From Poteriospumella lacustris (taxonomy: Eukaryota > Sar > Chrysophyceae > Chromulinales > Dinobryaceae): a stretch of DNA of 24,105 bases. Position 1 is the first letter of the stretch. The number at the start of each line of letters is the position of its first letter. The position numbers and the translations under genes were made by a program. Location: assembly GCA_008000375.1 (NCBI GenBank), contig SMOI01000435.1, positions 1 through 24,105 of the forward strand. Direction: 5' to 3'. This document shows positions 9,308-19,400 of this stretch, one piece after another. The notes below the pieces were generated by a model that worked only from the letters and a program-made list of their open reading frames with translations, was not told the DNA's origin and did no database searches.

Positions 9308-9678
9308 TTTTGACCAATCTATGTCCCCACTACTCGATGGTAAATCTGTTGAAGTATCCGACAAACACCGAGTTGGAGATTGTTTGTGCTTCTTGACGCT
9401 CGCATATATCAATATACAAACCAAAGCCAAAATGGAAATGGAAAAGGCTGTCCAACTGCTCCAGCGCTGAAAATGAAACCGCCCGTCTTCTCGACGCGAA
9501 ACGACCGCCGCGCCAACTGCCGCTGCTGCTGCTGGAGCAAGGAGCCATGCTTGTTGCTTCGCTCTTTGGTATGGTATAGCTGGTCCACGAAGCACAGTTA
9601 TTTCTCATTGTTTGGCGGTGTATATCCCATCTGACATCTTTGTTTTATCGCGGATTGTAAAACTGGAGGTATTCAATC
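9308..9678. promoter_or_regulatory. Shared 5' region of two divergent genes
   Basis: Lies between the cyclic-nucleotide-domain gene (-) and calmodulin-like copy A (+). Part of it (9308-9592) is an open minus-strand frame with a transmembrane-like segment and may be coding. If so, only about 90 bp separate the two genes and the promoter is bidirectional. No TATA-like element is obvious. Confidence 0.4.
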
Positions 9679-10194
9679 ATGGTCCTCAGCCAGGAAGAAA
9701 TCGACGGATGTCGTGAAGCATTTTTGGCTTTCGACAAAGACCGCAGTGGAACTATCGATGTATGGGAACTCCGCCAAGTTCTTGAAGCTATGGGCCAAAA
9801 GCCAACTGAGGAAGAGCTCTTCCAGATGATCAGCGAGGTGGATGAAAACATGTCGGGATCGATCGATTTTGCGGAGTTCCTGAAAGTCATCGAAAATCAG
9901 AAGGAACGAGCCGAGAACTTCGACGACGAAAGCGACATGATCGATGCGTTTGTCGCCTGCGGCGGTGCCCCTGACAAGAGCGGGAATGTGCGTCGCGAGA
10001 CGCTTATCAAAATTATCAAGTACGACTTCGGCCTGACCATCGACATCGAGGAGCTGATCGACCGCATCGACGCAGATCGATCAGGCGAGATAGAGTTCAA
10101 CGAATTCAAGTTGCTCCTCTCGTAAGGACACGGACGGGCGAAGCTTTGGTGGGTATGTTGGAATGACGCAGTCGCCAACGAAATGTACAAATGA
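9677..10194 (+). repeat. Arm A of a perfect inverted repeat (518 bp)
   Basis: I compared this arm line by line with the reverse complement of 10532-11049 and found no mismatch or gap. It starts two bases before the calmodulin-like start codon and ends 69 bp after the stop. Outside the arm the flanks are still recognisably similar but diverged. Confidence 0.93.
9679..10125 (+). CDS. Calmodulin-like EF-hand protein, copy A
   Basis: Single exon, 148 residues, the size of calmodulin. Four EF-hand positions are visible. Loop 1 (DKDRSGTIDVWE), loop 2 (DENMSGSIDFAE) and loop 4 (DADRSGEIEFNE) have canonical 12-residue calcium ligands with Asp at 1 and 3 and Glu at 12. Loop 3 (around APDKSGNVRRET) lacks Asp at position 1 and Glu at 12 and probably does not bind calcium. 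The protein therefore belongs to the calmodulin/centrin/troponin-C superfamily but is neither true calmodulin (no conserved third loop) nor clearly a centrin (no long basic N-terminal tail). The C-terminal half resembles what I recall of axonemal calmodulin-like light chains, which would imply a flagellated stage; that is a weak inference. Divergent from the upstream cyclic-nucleotide-domain gene and convergent with an identical copy. Confidence 0.9.
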   Translation: MVLSQEEIDGCREAFLAFDKDRSGTIDVWELRQVLEAMGQKPTEEELFQMISEVDENMSGSIDFAEFLKVIENQKERAENFDDESDMIDAFVACGGAPDKSGNVRRETLIKIIKYDFGLTIDIEELIDRIDADRSGEIEFNEFKLLLS

Positions 10195-10531
10195 GTTTTG
10201 TTTTGAGGTTTTGTAGTAGTGAGTATCAACCTTTGTAAACCTGTAATCTCACTGATTTGAAAGGAGTAGATTGTTGAACGTAATCATTTGCATCTTTTGT
10301 TGTGGTTAACAGGGAACACTTGGATCTGGACAGAAGAGGCCTGACATTCACAACATGGATGAGGTCATTGACATTCATCGAACTTCTTCCTGAACCAGAT
10401 ATACACCCTGCTTTCTCAAAAGACTTTCACTGGCTCAACAAGTTATCTACCGCTTTCAGATGTGAGAGTTTACATGTTTACATTGTCGCTGAGACATACC
10501 CCACTACTTACATACTAAACAAAAACAAGAG
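10195..10531. other. Spacer of the inverted repeat
   Basis: 337 bp between the arms. Its two ends are themselves diverged inverted homologues: TGTAAAC-x-TGTAA, CTCAC, TGAAAG, GTAGAT and TGTTGA occur in order in 10231-10279 and, reverse-complemented, in 10435-10484, with small indels. The centre is unique. An open + frame begins at 10302 and runs on antisense through arm B; its spacer part has no recognisable domain and I do not call it a gene. Confidence 0.6.
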
Positions 10532-11049
10532 TCATTTGTACATTTCGTTGGCGACTGCGTCATTCCAACATACCCACCAAAGCTTCGCCCGTCCGTGTCC
10601 TTACGAGAGGAGCAACTTGAATTCGTTGAACTCTATCTCGCCTGATCGATCTGCGTCGATGCGGTCGATCAGCTCCTCGATGTCGATGGTCAGGCCGAAG
10701 TCGTACTTGATAATTTTGATAAGCGTCTCGCGACGCACATTCCCGCTCTTGTCAGGGGCACCGCCGCAGGCGACAAACGCATCGATCATGTCGCTTTCGT
10801 CGTCGAAGTTCTCGGCTCGTTCCTTCTGATTTTCGATGACTTTCAGGAACTCCGCAAAATCGATCGATCCCGACATGTTTTCATCCACCTCGCTGATCAT
10901 CTGGAAGAGCTCTTCCTCAGTTGGCTTTTGGCCCATAGCTTCAAGAACTTGGCGGAGTTCCCATACATCGATAGTTCCACTGCGGTCTTTGTCGAAAGCC
11001 AAAAATGCTTCACGACATCCGTCGATTTCTTCCTGGCTGAGGACCATGA
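10532..11049 (-). repeat. Arm B of the perfect inverted repeat (518 bp)
   Basis: Exact reverse complement of 9677-10194, including all synonymous codon positions and the 69 bp 3' of the stop codon. Identity ends abruptly on both sides at the same relative positions as in arm A. Confidence 0.93.
10601..11047 (-). CDS. Calmodulin-like EF-hand protein, copy B
   Basis: Encodes the same 148 residues as copy A from identical DNA, in tail-to-tail orientation. The frame stays open 19 codons further 5' to 11104, but the start at 11047 is preferred because copy A has no such extension and the protein-coding identity begins there. The upstream sequence differs from that of copy A, so expression timing or level may differ even though the proteins are indistinguishable. 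Three EF-hands are canonical and the third is degenerate, as in copy A. Confidence 0.88.
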   Translation of the reverse strand: MVLSQEEIDGCREAFLAFDKDRSGTIDVWELRQVLEAMGQKPTEEELFQMISEVDENMSGSIDFAEFLKVIENQKERAENFDDESDMIDAFVACGGAPDKSGNVRRETLIKIIKYDFGLTIDIEELIDRIDADRSGEIEFNEFKLLLS

Positions 11050-11981
11050 CTAGATATCCTGTACGACAAGTAGTGCGAAAAATATCACAGCCGTTCCAGA
11101 GCAATTTACAGATATATGGGAACGTTGAATATCCCTAAGTTTTTTTGTGATCTACAGTATGATGTTACCTGTTACGATGCATCGTCGAATTCATGGCGAC
11201 TAAATACTGTCGACTAGCAGCAGAGGAAAACAGCGGACGTTTCGTTGTGTATCATCGTCATCGCGTCCACGGCGATTTGTCATTTGTCACGTGCCCTTTG
11301 TCGTTTGTTCATCGATCGGATGGAGTCTTGAGCGCCTCTTGCACTGTGAGAAAAGAAAAGAAACAAGGACTAACACAAGGTTTGATTGATGGCTAGGGTG
11401 TATACTTCAGTCATTCAACGGGTTTAATCATTCATCATTCTTATACTACAGCTGTGGCTCAACGCGCAGAAACTGATCTGCAAAATCCAAAGCTTAGGTT
11501 TGGTTCCGAGAATGGGAGTCCCAGTTAATATCTATGAAGAACAGACGAGGGGTTAGCAAGATGTTGACATCAAACAAGAAGGTGAGAAGATGAGATATCA
11601 ACAACAGGCAACAATTTCTCTCCGAATACATAAGTTCTCCGCACTAGGTTTTGTACGCTCAGATTGAGTAGGGGTTATGTATAAACATAAGGTCTCATCG
11701 AGAAATGATGCCACCATTATAAAGACAAGGGAATAAAAGATGTATGCTCCGCGATAGCTGAGTTCTCATGTGGAAAAGAGAGTCAATCAGTACATGCTTC
11801 GCACAAAACAATGATATATCGCGAACTTCCGCCACGGCTTTCCTCGTAAGAGTTGCCTCTTACGTCTGCGCAGTTGAAACGTCGCGAAAAGGAAACACAA
11901 AGCAACCAAAAGAGGGAGAAGGACTCTCCCAGCATATGCTGAAGAGAGTCACCAAGAGAAAGGAGGAACATGCTACTTACA
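11050..11981. other. Intergenic region, 932 bp
   Basis: Separates the 5' end of calmodulin-like copy B from the 3' end of the gene at 11982-12884, both on the minus strand. A 67-codon + frame at 11193-11396 starts in a fair context but has no recognisable domain. AATAAA occurs at 11732-11737 on the + strand. The first bases after 11049 retain faint similarity to the 5' flank of copy A. No tRNA-like or snRNA-like structure was recognised. Confidence 0.4.
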
Positions 11982-12884
11982 TTATTTGTACGTGATAATC
12001 GTTCGTGCTTCCTGCACATAGATAGGGTCGATCTTGCGAACTCGTTGATGCGAGTAGTTGACGTTCATCATAATCAAGGCAGACTTTCGGTAGTTCAAAT
12101 TCCGTTGAATTTCGTTCATGTTCAAGTTCACTTTCTCCTTCACTTGAGCCGTTGAACGAACTTGCGCCGCCACCGCAGATATTTGCGGGGTGACTTGGAC
12201 ACGATCCAATTCGCTGCTGACGGGGATGGCCTTTGCACGTTGAATCGACACAGCAACATCGCTGTCCATCATTTCCATCAAATATCGAACACCTGAAGCG
12301 GCCGCTTTCGTGCGGTTGATCAGACGGTCAATATTCACAGGCTTGCCAATACGAGGCATCAACGGGTAATCGTCTTCGTTTGAGCGTCGGTCAAAGTCTT
12401 CATTATCGTCTTCAACACTGTTCTCTTCTTCAGAAATTTCGGATAGGTCGGGATCGTTAGGGCGGCTTCGATTTCCTTTACGTCGTCGAGCGGCACTTGA
12501 TGAGTCGTCTTTCTCTTCATCGGCACCGTCGAAAAGCCGCTTCTCCTGCTCTTCCGTGGCGATGGTATCCATATCGATGTCTTCGTGGCCGTTGGGTGCT
12601 TGTTTCTTCTTCAACTTCGCCTTCTTGCTTGATTTCGCCCCATCACCATCAGCTTCGTGGTGATACGCACTGACGTTCGGGACTTCGCTCTCTGGGAAGG
12701 CAAAGTACTCGGAATGCACACGATTCAACTTTGTACTCACGAACATTTTCTGGAAGAACGACGGCTGACGGATTTTCTTCAAGCTCATCGCACGCTTGAA
12801 GCTATCCAAACGGCCAACAACCTCGGAAGGTTTGTCCTTCTCAGCCGCCTCGAATTCTTTCTGTGCCTCTTCAAAAGAGTACAT
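11982..12884 (-). CDS. Hypothetical protein with acidic centre and conserved-looking ends
   Basis: Single-exon frame of 300 residues that I do not recognise. The N-terminal 75 residues are basic and helical (FEEAQKEFEAAEKDKP, then a LKKIRQPSFFQKMF segment). Residues about 85-175 are highly charged and low-complexity: a Lys run (KKAKLKKK), then a Glu/Asp-rich stretch (EISEEENSVEDDNEDF). The C-terminal 120 residues are ordered in appearance, with a helix carrying YLMEMMDSDVAVSIQRAKA, then a likely amphipathic coiled segment and a final VRKIDPIYVQEARTIITYK. The pattern of folded ends around an acidic tract fits a nuclear or nucleolar factor, but that is only compositional. No signal peptide or membrane segment. 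A consensus donor GTAAGT begins two bases after the stop, so a spliced 3' UTR or an alternative end is possible. Start at 12884 is the first ATG of the frame. Confidence 0.68.
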   Translation of the reverse strand: MYSFEEAQKEFEAAEKDKPSEVVGRLDSFKRAMSLKKIRQPSFFQKMFVSTKLNRVHSEYFAFPESEVPNVSAYHHEADGDGAKSSKKAKLKKKQAPNGHEDIDMDTIATEEQEKRLFDGADEEKDDSSSAARRRKGNRSRPNDPDLSEISEEENSVEDDNEDFDRRSNEDDYPLMPRIGKPVNIDRLINRTKAAASGVRYLMEMMDSDVAVSIQRAKAIPVSSELDRVQVTPQISAVAAQVRSTAQVKEKVNLNMNEIQRNLNYRKSALIMMNVNYSHQRVRKIDPIYVQEARTIITYK

Positions 12885-13459
12885 GGTTCAGTTTCTTCTT
12901 TACGCACTTAGCGCATTATAGGAAATTCATGTCGCATTGAGCGACAGTTGTGACAAGGTGATTGGACTTTCAATTGTGATTTGGTTTGTGCTGGCCATGT
13001 GTCTTTTGGCCGAGAAAATGGCCGTGTTTGGCTGTGAGTTGTGCAGAGAGACAAACGGCAGCCCACCACACAGAACCTATACCGCTCGGGGGCAGCCGTT
13101 TCATCAAAATCGTTCTTCTTGCACCGTATAACAGTGCCCGGTGCAGTGTACAGTTCCTATGTATCCCGTACTGAATGTATCACACCCATTGCATACGCAT
13201 ACATAGAACACCCATAGAACACTTGTGTCTCCACAGGATGTGTATTGTGTAGAGTGTGTGTTGTACCCGTAGTACCGGTTGTAAGTAAATACTCCCTGCC
13301 GTGAAGAGTCTGTACGTTGAAAAACAAAGAAAAAACAAAGAGAGAGAGTCTTTGTCCGTATGCTGAAGTCGCCAACAAGTAGTAGTCAAGCAGTGTATAC
13401 TGCACAGACAGCGGTGTCAACGCACAACGTAGGACAACGAAAGGGGAGAAGCTTCACGG
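12885..13459. other. Intergenic region, 575 bp
   Basis: Lies between the start of the 300-codon minus-strand gene and the stop of the BRWD-like gene, so it should hold the promoter of the former and the 3' UTR of the latter. Short frames on both strands are overlapping and featureless. A GT/CA-rich stretch occurs near 13200-13265. Confidence 0.4.
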
Positions 13460-16400
13460 TTACGGTAAGTCGATGTGCTGCTTTCGCAAGTAGGCTACAA
13501 ACTGTTTCTTTTGACGAATCGCGTACCGCCCGTAGTAGTCGTCGTCGCCATTGAACAGCACGCAATTGTCATAAATAAGCAGGATGTCCAGGATGACGTC
13601 TTGCACACTGCTGTATGCCAGGCGCTTTAGCTTGCCCCTACAAACGAAAACCCCAGTTAACATCAAAACAACGAACGCAAGAGGAAGAATGCAAGGCCAT
13701 CATAACCATACGTACCGAATGGTGGTGAAATCCATGGGCTCTGCAACAATGTCCAGATAGCCCTCAATCTCATCGGTGTCAACAGGCTCCTGGAAGATGG
13801 CCTCGGTGTCGAACCCTGCCGCAATATCGAGCACGTCGTTGATTTGTCGCTTCATATCCGCGGTGAGACGGCGCCGGCCCTCATTGACATCGGCGTTGGC
13901 GAAGATACTGTCGCTGTTGCGATGCCGTGTCGACGCCGCCAAACTGTTCGTGGGTGGTGGAGGCGGCGAAATATGCTGTCGCGCACGGCTGTTGAACGCC
14001 GTGACAGCGCGTCGTTGAGGAGTCGCAGCAGCTCGCGTAGCGCTGGCCTCTTCGTCAACGTCCATGGTTTGTCGACGCAATGAGCGCGTAGAACGGGGTG
14101 CAGGCTCATTCGTGGCTGCTGCTGCTGTTGTTGTTGTGGTTGTGGTTGTCGCACGGGAAGGCCGTCTTCGGGTGGAGGCGATCTTCGTGTGACCTTCGTC
14201 TGCCTCTTCCTCTTCCTCCTCGTCACTGTCTTCATCTCCGTATCGGCGCTTCGATGCAGTGTTTCCTCGTTGTGACCGGCGCGTTGGCCGTGTGTCTTCT
14301 TCTTCTTCTTCCTCGTCAGACGATGGAACAATGGCTGAACGTTTCGACGGTTTCGATGAGGACGATGCCCGTGTCGATGTACGCGACTGGCTGGGTTTCT
14401 GCACTGCCCCACGGATCGACGATCGCCGTGTCGTTCGACCGCGCGGCTCGCTGTCATCGTCGTCTTGGTCCTCAGCATCGTCGTCGTCGTCGTCGTCGTC
14501 ATCGTCATCGTCGTCGTTGGCTTCTTTCCAGACATCGTCGTCGTCGTCCTCGTCATCCGCATGGGATCGACTCGATCGTCGACCTCGTTGGCTACGTGCA
14601 CCCACAGCCGCGGCGGTGGATGCTGCCGACTGGCGAGTGGAACGCGAAGCTCGGCCCGTTGAGACTGGAGCCACCGATCGCGTTTGGCGCCGTGGGCCCT
14701 TCACGTCGGCAGACTCGTCATCGTCGTCGTCGTCGTCTTCTTCGTCGTCGTCACTGACCGAGAGTCGCCCACGGCCGCGGATACGCGATGAAGGAGCGGG
14801 CGGTGCGGCAGGTTTCGACGAGCGCAATTTAAAGCGCGACGATCGAGTGGACTGCTGTCGTCGGGTGGTTCTTCGATTCAGTGCGCTGTCCTCGCTCGAG
14901 TCGTCATCGCTGTCGTCGTCGCTTTCCTCCTCCGCTGCGCTGGCTTCGTCGCTGTCCTCGTCAGAGTCCGCACGCGTCTTGGATCGGTTGGCAGCGGTCG
15001 TCGCTCCTCGCCCTAACACCAAGCGCATGGATCCTTGGTCTTTCTTTACTGGCGGGAGAGGAGCGGAGGCGGTCGTCGCGCCTCCGTGTCGACGAAGGTT
15101 CAGGGACAACTTCCGCCCTCCCGGCGCAACAGCGTCGTCGTCGTCGTCGTCATCATCATCGGCTTCGTCGTCGTCGTCTTCTTCGTCGTCGTCGTCGCCG
15201 CCGCCTTCATCCTCATTGTCATCCCCCGCGTCTCCTTCGTCCTCTTCTTCTTCGTTGTCGTCGTGTTGAACTCGGCGGCGTCCAAGGGACAACCGCAAGG
15301 ACGCGGACGCAGGTTCTGCAGTCGCACGCGTTCGCTTGGACACCTCATGGTCGCCCTCGGAAACGCTGCGTTCACGACCGCGTTTCCTGGTACCACGGTC
15401 GCCCACCACGACGCTGTCCTCCACGTCGCCACGGTCTCCAGCCGCCGCCGCCGCCGCCGTCATGGATGCCGACGAAGCCGTATGAGGAGGAGCGCAATGG
15501 GACCGAATGATCAGCGACACTTCCTCCTGCAGCTGCAGCGCATGCACAGTGATGGGGGCGTCATCCACGTTGAACACGCGACAATTGTTCACGATCAATT
15601 GGATGTCGTGTTCCAATGCCACCATCTAATATGACAACCACAGCACAAGACGTGATGAATGCGCTGCGAACCTCTCACACACACAAAATACGAAACGATC
15701 TCACCTGTCGATAATACCCATTGCGCAACCGTTGCACGACGAGATTCAACGTCATGGGCAACGGCACCGACACGCTGTAGTCCGGATACAATTCCGGATC
15801 AGGTTCATATTCAAACGCACTGTATTCGACGGGATGTGTTTCCATCAGTTGGCTGATGTCGTCCGCAATGCGAGCGCAGTCGGTGGGAGCGAGACTCGGC
15901 AGTTTCATTTTCATGTACAACGAATCACGTGCGATGGCTGCCGGCCAATCGGGTTGCACTTCCCAGAAACTCATCAACGACGTCTCTTCCGCTCCTCCAC
16001 CTCCTCCACCTCCTCCATCATCGTCTGCATCCCATTGCACCAGCAAGTTCATCCAAGGCGACAATGGCCACTCCGGTGCGGCCGCCTCGAGATTGAGCAC
16101 CACACCGGCGTATTCCTTGAAGGAAATACGCCCTTGTTCATCGGTATCACAGAAATGCGACGTGATACGCAGATTCGGATGCCACGCGACGGTCAAGGCG
16201 CGATGAAATACGACCTTGGGGATGACGTAATCTGCACAGGAACTCGACCGCAGGGACACGACAAAGAGTTGCTGCTCTTGACGGCGGGTCGCACGGGGCT
16301 CCACAACCGTTGCGATGTACTTCGAATGACGAATGTCGACCCGGGTGGGTGTTCCCGTCACGGCGAGCGTCACCAAGGCGACCACCGAACGACTGAGATT

Positions 16401-19400
16401 GTAGTGGTGTTGGTTCGGGAAGACGTAGCGAATGTCCACCACTGTACATTCCACGAAGGGAGAGCCACGAAAGCGGTTGCATGCGGGAACGCCTTCCTCG
16501 GGGAAACTCTCCAAATACTTGGCGTGGCCCTGTGGCACGTACACCACCTCGTCCCCCAGCTGCGGCACGTACAACATGTCGTACTGCAAGTCACATTGCA
16601 ACCACGCTCGATGCGCTTCATTGCCCAGAGGGATACGTAAACAGCCAACCCCTGATTCATCGGCGATCCATTTCTCCGTTCGATGGGCTGCCCGTTGCGT
16701 TTGCGCATGCGGTTGCGCCCGTCCACCGTGACGCGACTGACGTCCACCACCACGAGCACCACCACTACCACTGCCGCTGCCATCGCGAGCCGAGGAACCA
16801 CGGCTATTGCGTGAACGAGAACTGTGGGCAGTGTCTGGGCGTCGCCCACGACCGTTACCCGTCGATGACGACGACGTCACCGCGCGATGAACTCGTCGAC
16901 GAGGGCTACGTTCAGCTCCACCGTCGTCGTCTTCGTCACCGACGTACTCGTCGCCTTCTGCGAAATGATCGTGAGCGGCGACATCGTCGTCATCGACAAC
17001 GATGCGGCGGCGCCCACCGCGACGATGGCGACGCGACGATCGTCCCTCGCGGTCTTCGTCATTGAACACGTCGTTGTCCCCGTCGTCGTCGTTGTCGCCG
17101 TCGTCGTCGTCGTCGTCCTCGGAGCTGCCCATCCGACCGTAACCGCCACGACGCAAGCGACGAGCGGTGGATCGTCGTCGAGACGAACGTGGCGACAGCA
17201 ACGCTCGGTCTACTTCCTCTTCGTCATACGCATCGCTGTAATTCGTGGGACGATGGGCACGTGAACTGCGGCGCAGCTGGAGGCCTGCATAGGAATCAGA
17301 CGACGACCCATCCATATCATCGGTATTCTCATCGTTGCTGTGATGACCGCCGGACTGGTAATCACTGTCTTTCGCGCTGTCCGTCGAGGTGTCAGACAAT
17401 TCATCGATCGATCGGAAAATCACATTCGACGTGGGTTTACTCTTCACCGCCGCCTTGAGCTTCGAATCCGCATGGTTCGCATCCTCTCGTGCGCTGCGAT
17501 ACTTGATACGCAATCGATTGGTACGCTTGTTGTGATTGAATATTTCGTAGACACGATCCATTTCTTTCCACAACGACAGACGATCGTCGTTGATTTTCTC
17601 CAAACTTTGTTGTACCAACGCCACCGACAACGTTGGTGGACCAAACACTTTCGGCGGTTGTATTTCGTACGCGGAACCATCAGACCGGCACAACAACCCA
17701 ATAGGTGACAAATGCAAGGGTAACTGTGTGCCCACATCAAAGGCGAACCCTTCGGCGTCATGGAAGATATCCGTATAATCCGTGGAGAAGTATTGCGAAC
17801 CATACGGGAAATGCTTGAACTTCTCGGGATTATCTAAGGAAATGAAGGAGACCCGGCCTTTCTTGTCCGTCGCCGCTATCCGTGTGGCATCGTTGGAAAT
17901 GCTGACGTCGATGATTTCGGCGGGTCGGTCATCGTCGTCTTTCAACGCCACCTTGGCGACTAATTCTTCTCCTTCAATGTTCCACACGTTGACAAAGCCA
18001 TCCTCTCCAGCAGTCACCGCAAAACAAGGATTAAATGGATGCCGCACGAGACATCCACTGGTCACCTCACTGATCGACCAGATGATACGCAACAAGTCAC
18101 CCGTCATGGCATCCCACACTTTCAATCGTGTGGCTTTTCCGGCTTCAAAGATATTCTTACTGCCCGTGATACTCTGTACGGTAATGATACGCGCATCATC
18201 ACACGTCCAAGCCACATTGTGAACCTTTGGTGTCAAACTGGTATTGTTGGTCCGGGGTCCACCTCGTCGTCCAGAGCGAGTCAATGTGGCCTGTGCTGCT
18301 GCGCCAGCGGCGGCTGCTTGGCCACCGGTGACGTCGTCTTGTTCCGACAAGTCCAAAATCAAATGGACAGAAGCGGTGTAGTTCCGGTCCATGCTCCAAA
18401 TCCGCACGGTACCATCCAAATTACTTCCAGTGACCACGCGGTCGCCCATGGAATTGAATTGCACGTCCGTGACGGGATGGATATGACCTTCCAAACGCAG
18501 CAACAAATGACGTTGCACGATGTGCAGCTCCTCCTGCGTGTAATTGCCGCGGTGCAAATCGTGGCGTTTTTGTGGACCTCGATATGGATAGCGATGATTA
18601 CCAATTGGTGGCTGATCAAATCGCCAAATACGAGCCACCGCGTCATCGCTTCCTGTGACGACCACGCCTGCCACCGTGCAGATGTCCAGGCACACCACTC
18701 GAATGCTGCTGCTCGACACTAAACCACCTCCGAATTCATCGGATACGTGTGGGAGAGGCAAAATACCCGTGATTTGTTGGGTAATGGCAGCATTGGCCGC
18801 AACGGACGGTGGCCCGGTGTTGGGAAGCGGCATCGTAGAAATACCTCGCCGCACAGTGCTCCAGTCGAATAAACCGCCTTTTATCACCTCTTCTGCATCA
18901 TCTTCGTCAACAGATTCGCTAGATGCCTTCGTCGTGGTTGATTCTCGTGTGCTTAAGGCCTTTTGCAACAAAGGAGACTCCAACTCGTCCGTGGCAAGGA
19001 GAACCGACAGATCCCACACAATACACTGGCCATCATCACTCGCACTCGCCAAGGCACATGAGGACGCGTCAAATTTGATCCAGTTAACACCACCGTTATG
19101 CTTCATCATCTTTAAGCACACTCCGTCGGACATGCGCCATACACGGATGGTGCCAAACGTACAGCAGGAAGCAAACAACGAATTGTCCGGACTCACAGCG
19201 ATCAAACTGATGTAGGACAAGTGGCCCTTGCAGCTTCTGACCAGCAATCCCTTCTTCACGTCCCAAATCTTGATAAGATAATCATCCGCACCGGTCAGTA
19301 GGAAATTGCCAGTTTGATCAAAGACGGAACAATATGCTGGATTACCCATATGGCCGCAAACCGTCCATTGCAAACGGAAATTAGCGAATGGGGACGTTGA

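Noticed and set aside
9543-9608. ATG-initiated frame at 9608 as N-terminus of the cyclic-nucleotide-domain gene
   Set aside because: It is in another frame and ends at 9330. I tested GT-AG pairs between 9600 and 9480 for a short intron that would shift it into the right frame; the only one found was 16 bp, far below the 60-124 bp of all other introns here.
10302-10829. + strand frame of 175 codons crossing the spacer and arm B
   Set aside because: Its 3' two-thirds are antisense to calmodulin-like copy B, and the same antisense frame exists opposite copy A. The spacer part shows no known domain.
11193-11396. 67-codon + frame in intergenic DNA
   Set aside because: Starts in a fair context but has no recognisable domain, no homologue in the window and biased low-information composition; not enough to call a gene.
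12960-13150. Possible small nuclear RNA because of a TTTTGGCCGAGAA stretch
   Set aside because: Only a short chance resemblance to a U2 5' segment in reversed sense; no Sm site or conserved branch-recognition sequence.
12937-13174. Hydrophobic + strand frames that could encode a small membrane protein
   Set aside because: No ATG start for the first, two overlapping frames share the segment, and there is no supporting splice or domain evidence.
14259-15269. Long + strand Ser-rich open frame (336 codons)
   Set aside because: It is the antisense reading of Asp/Glu trinucleotide runs inside the BRWD-like gene; no domain, and the minus-strand frame reconstitutes both bromodomains.
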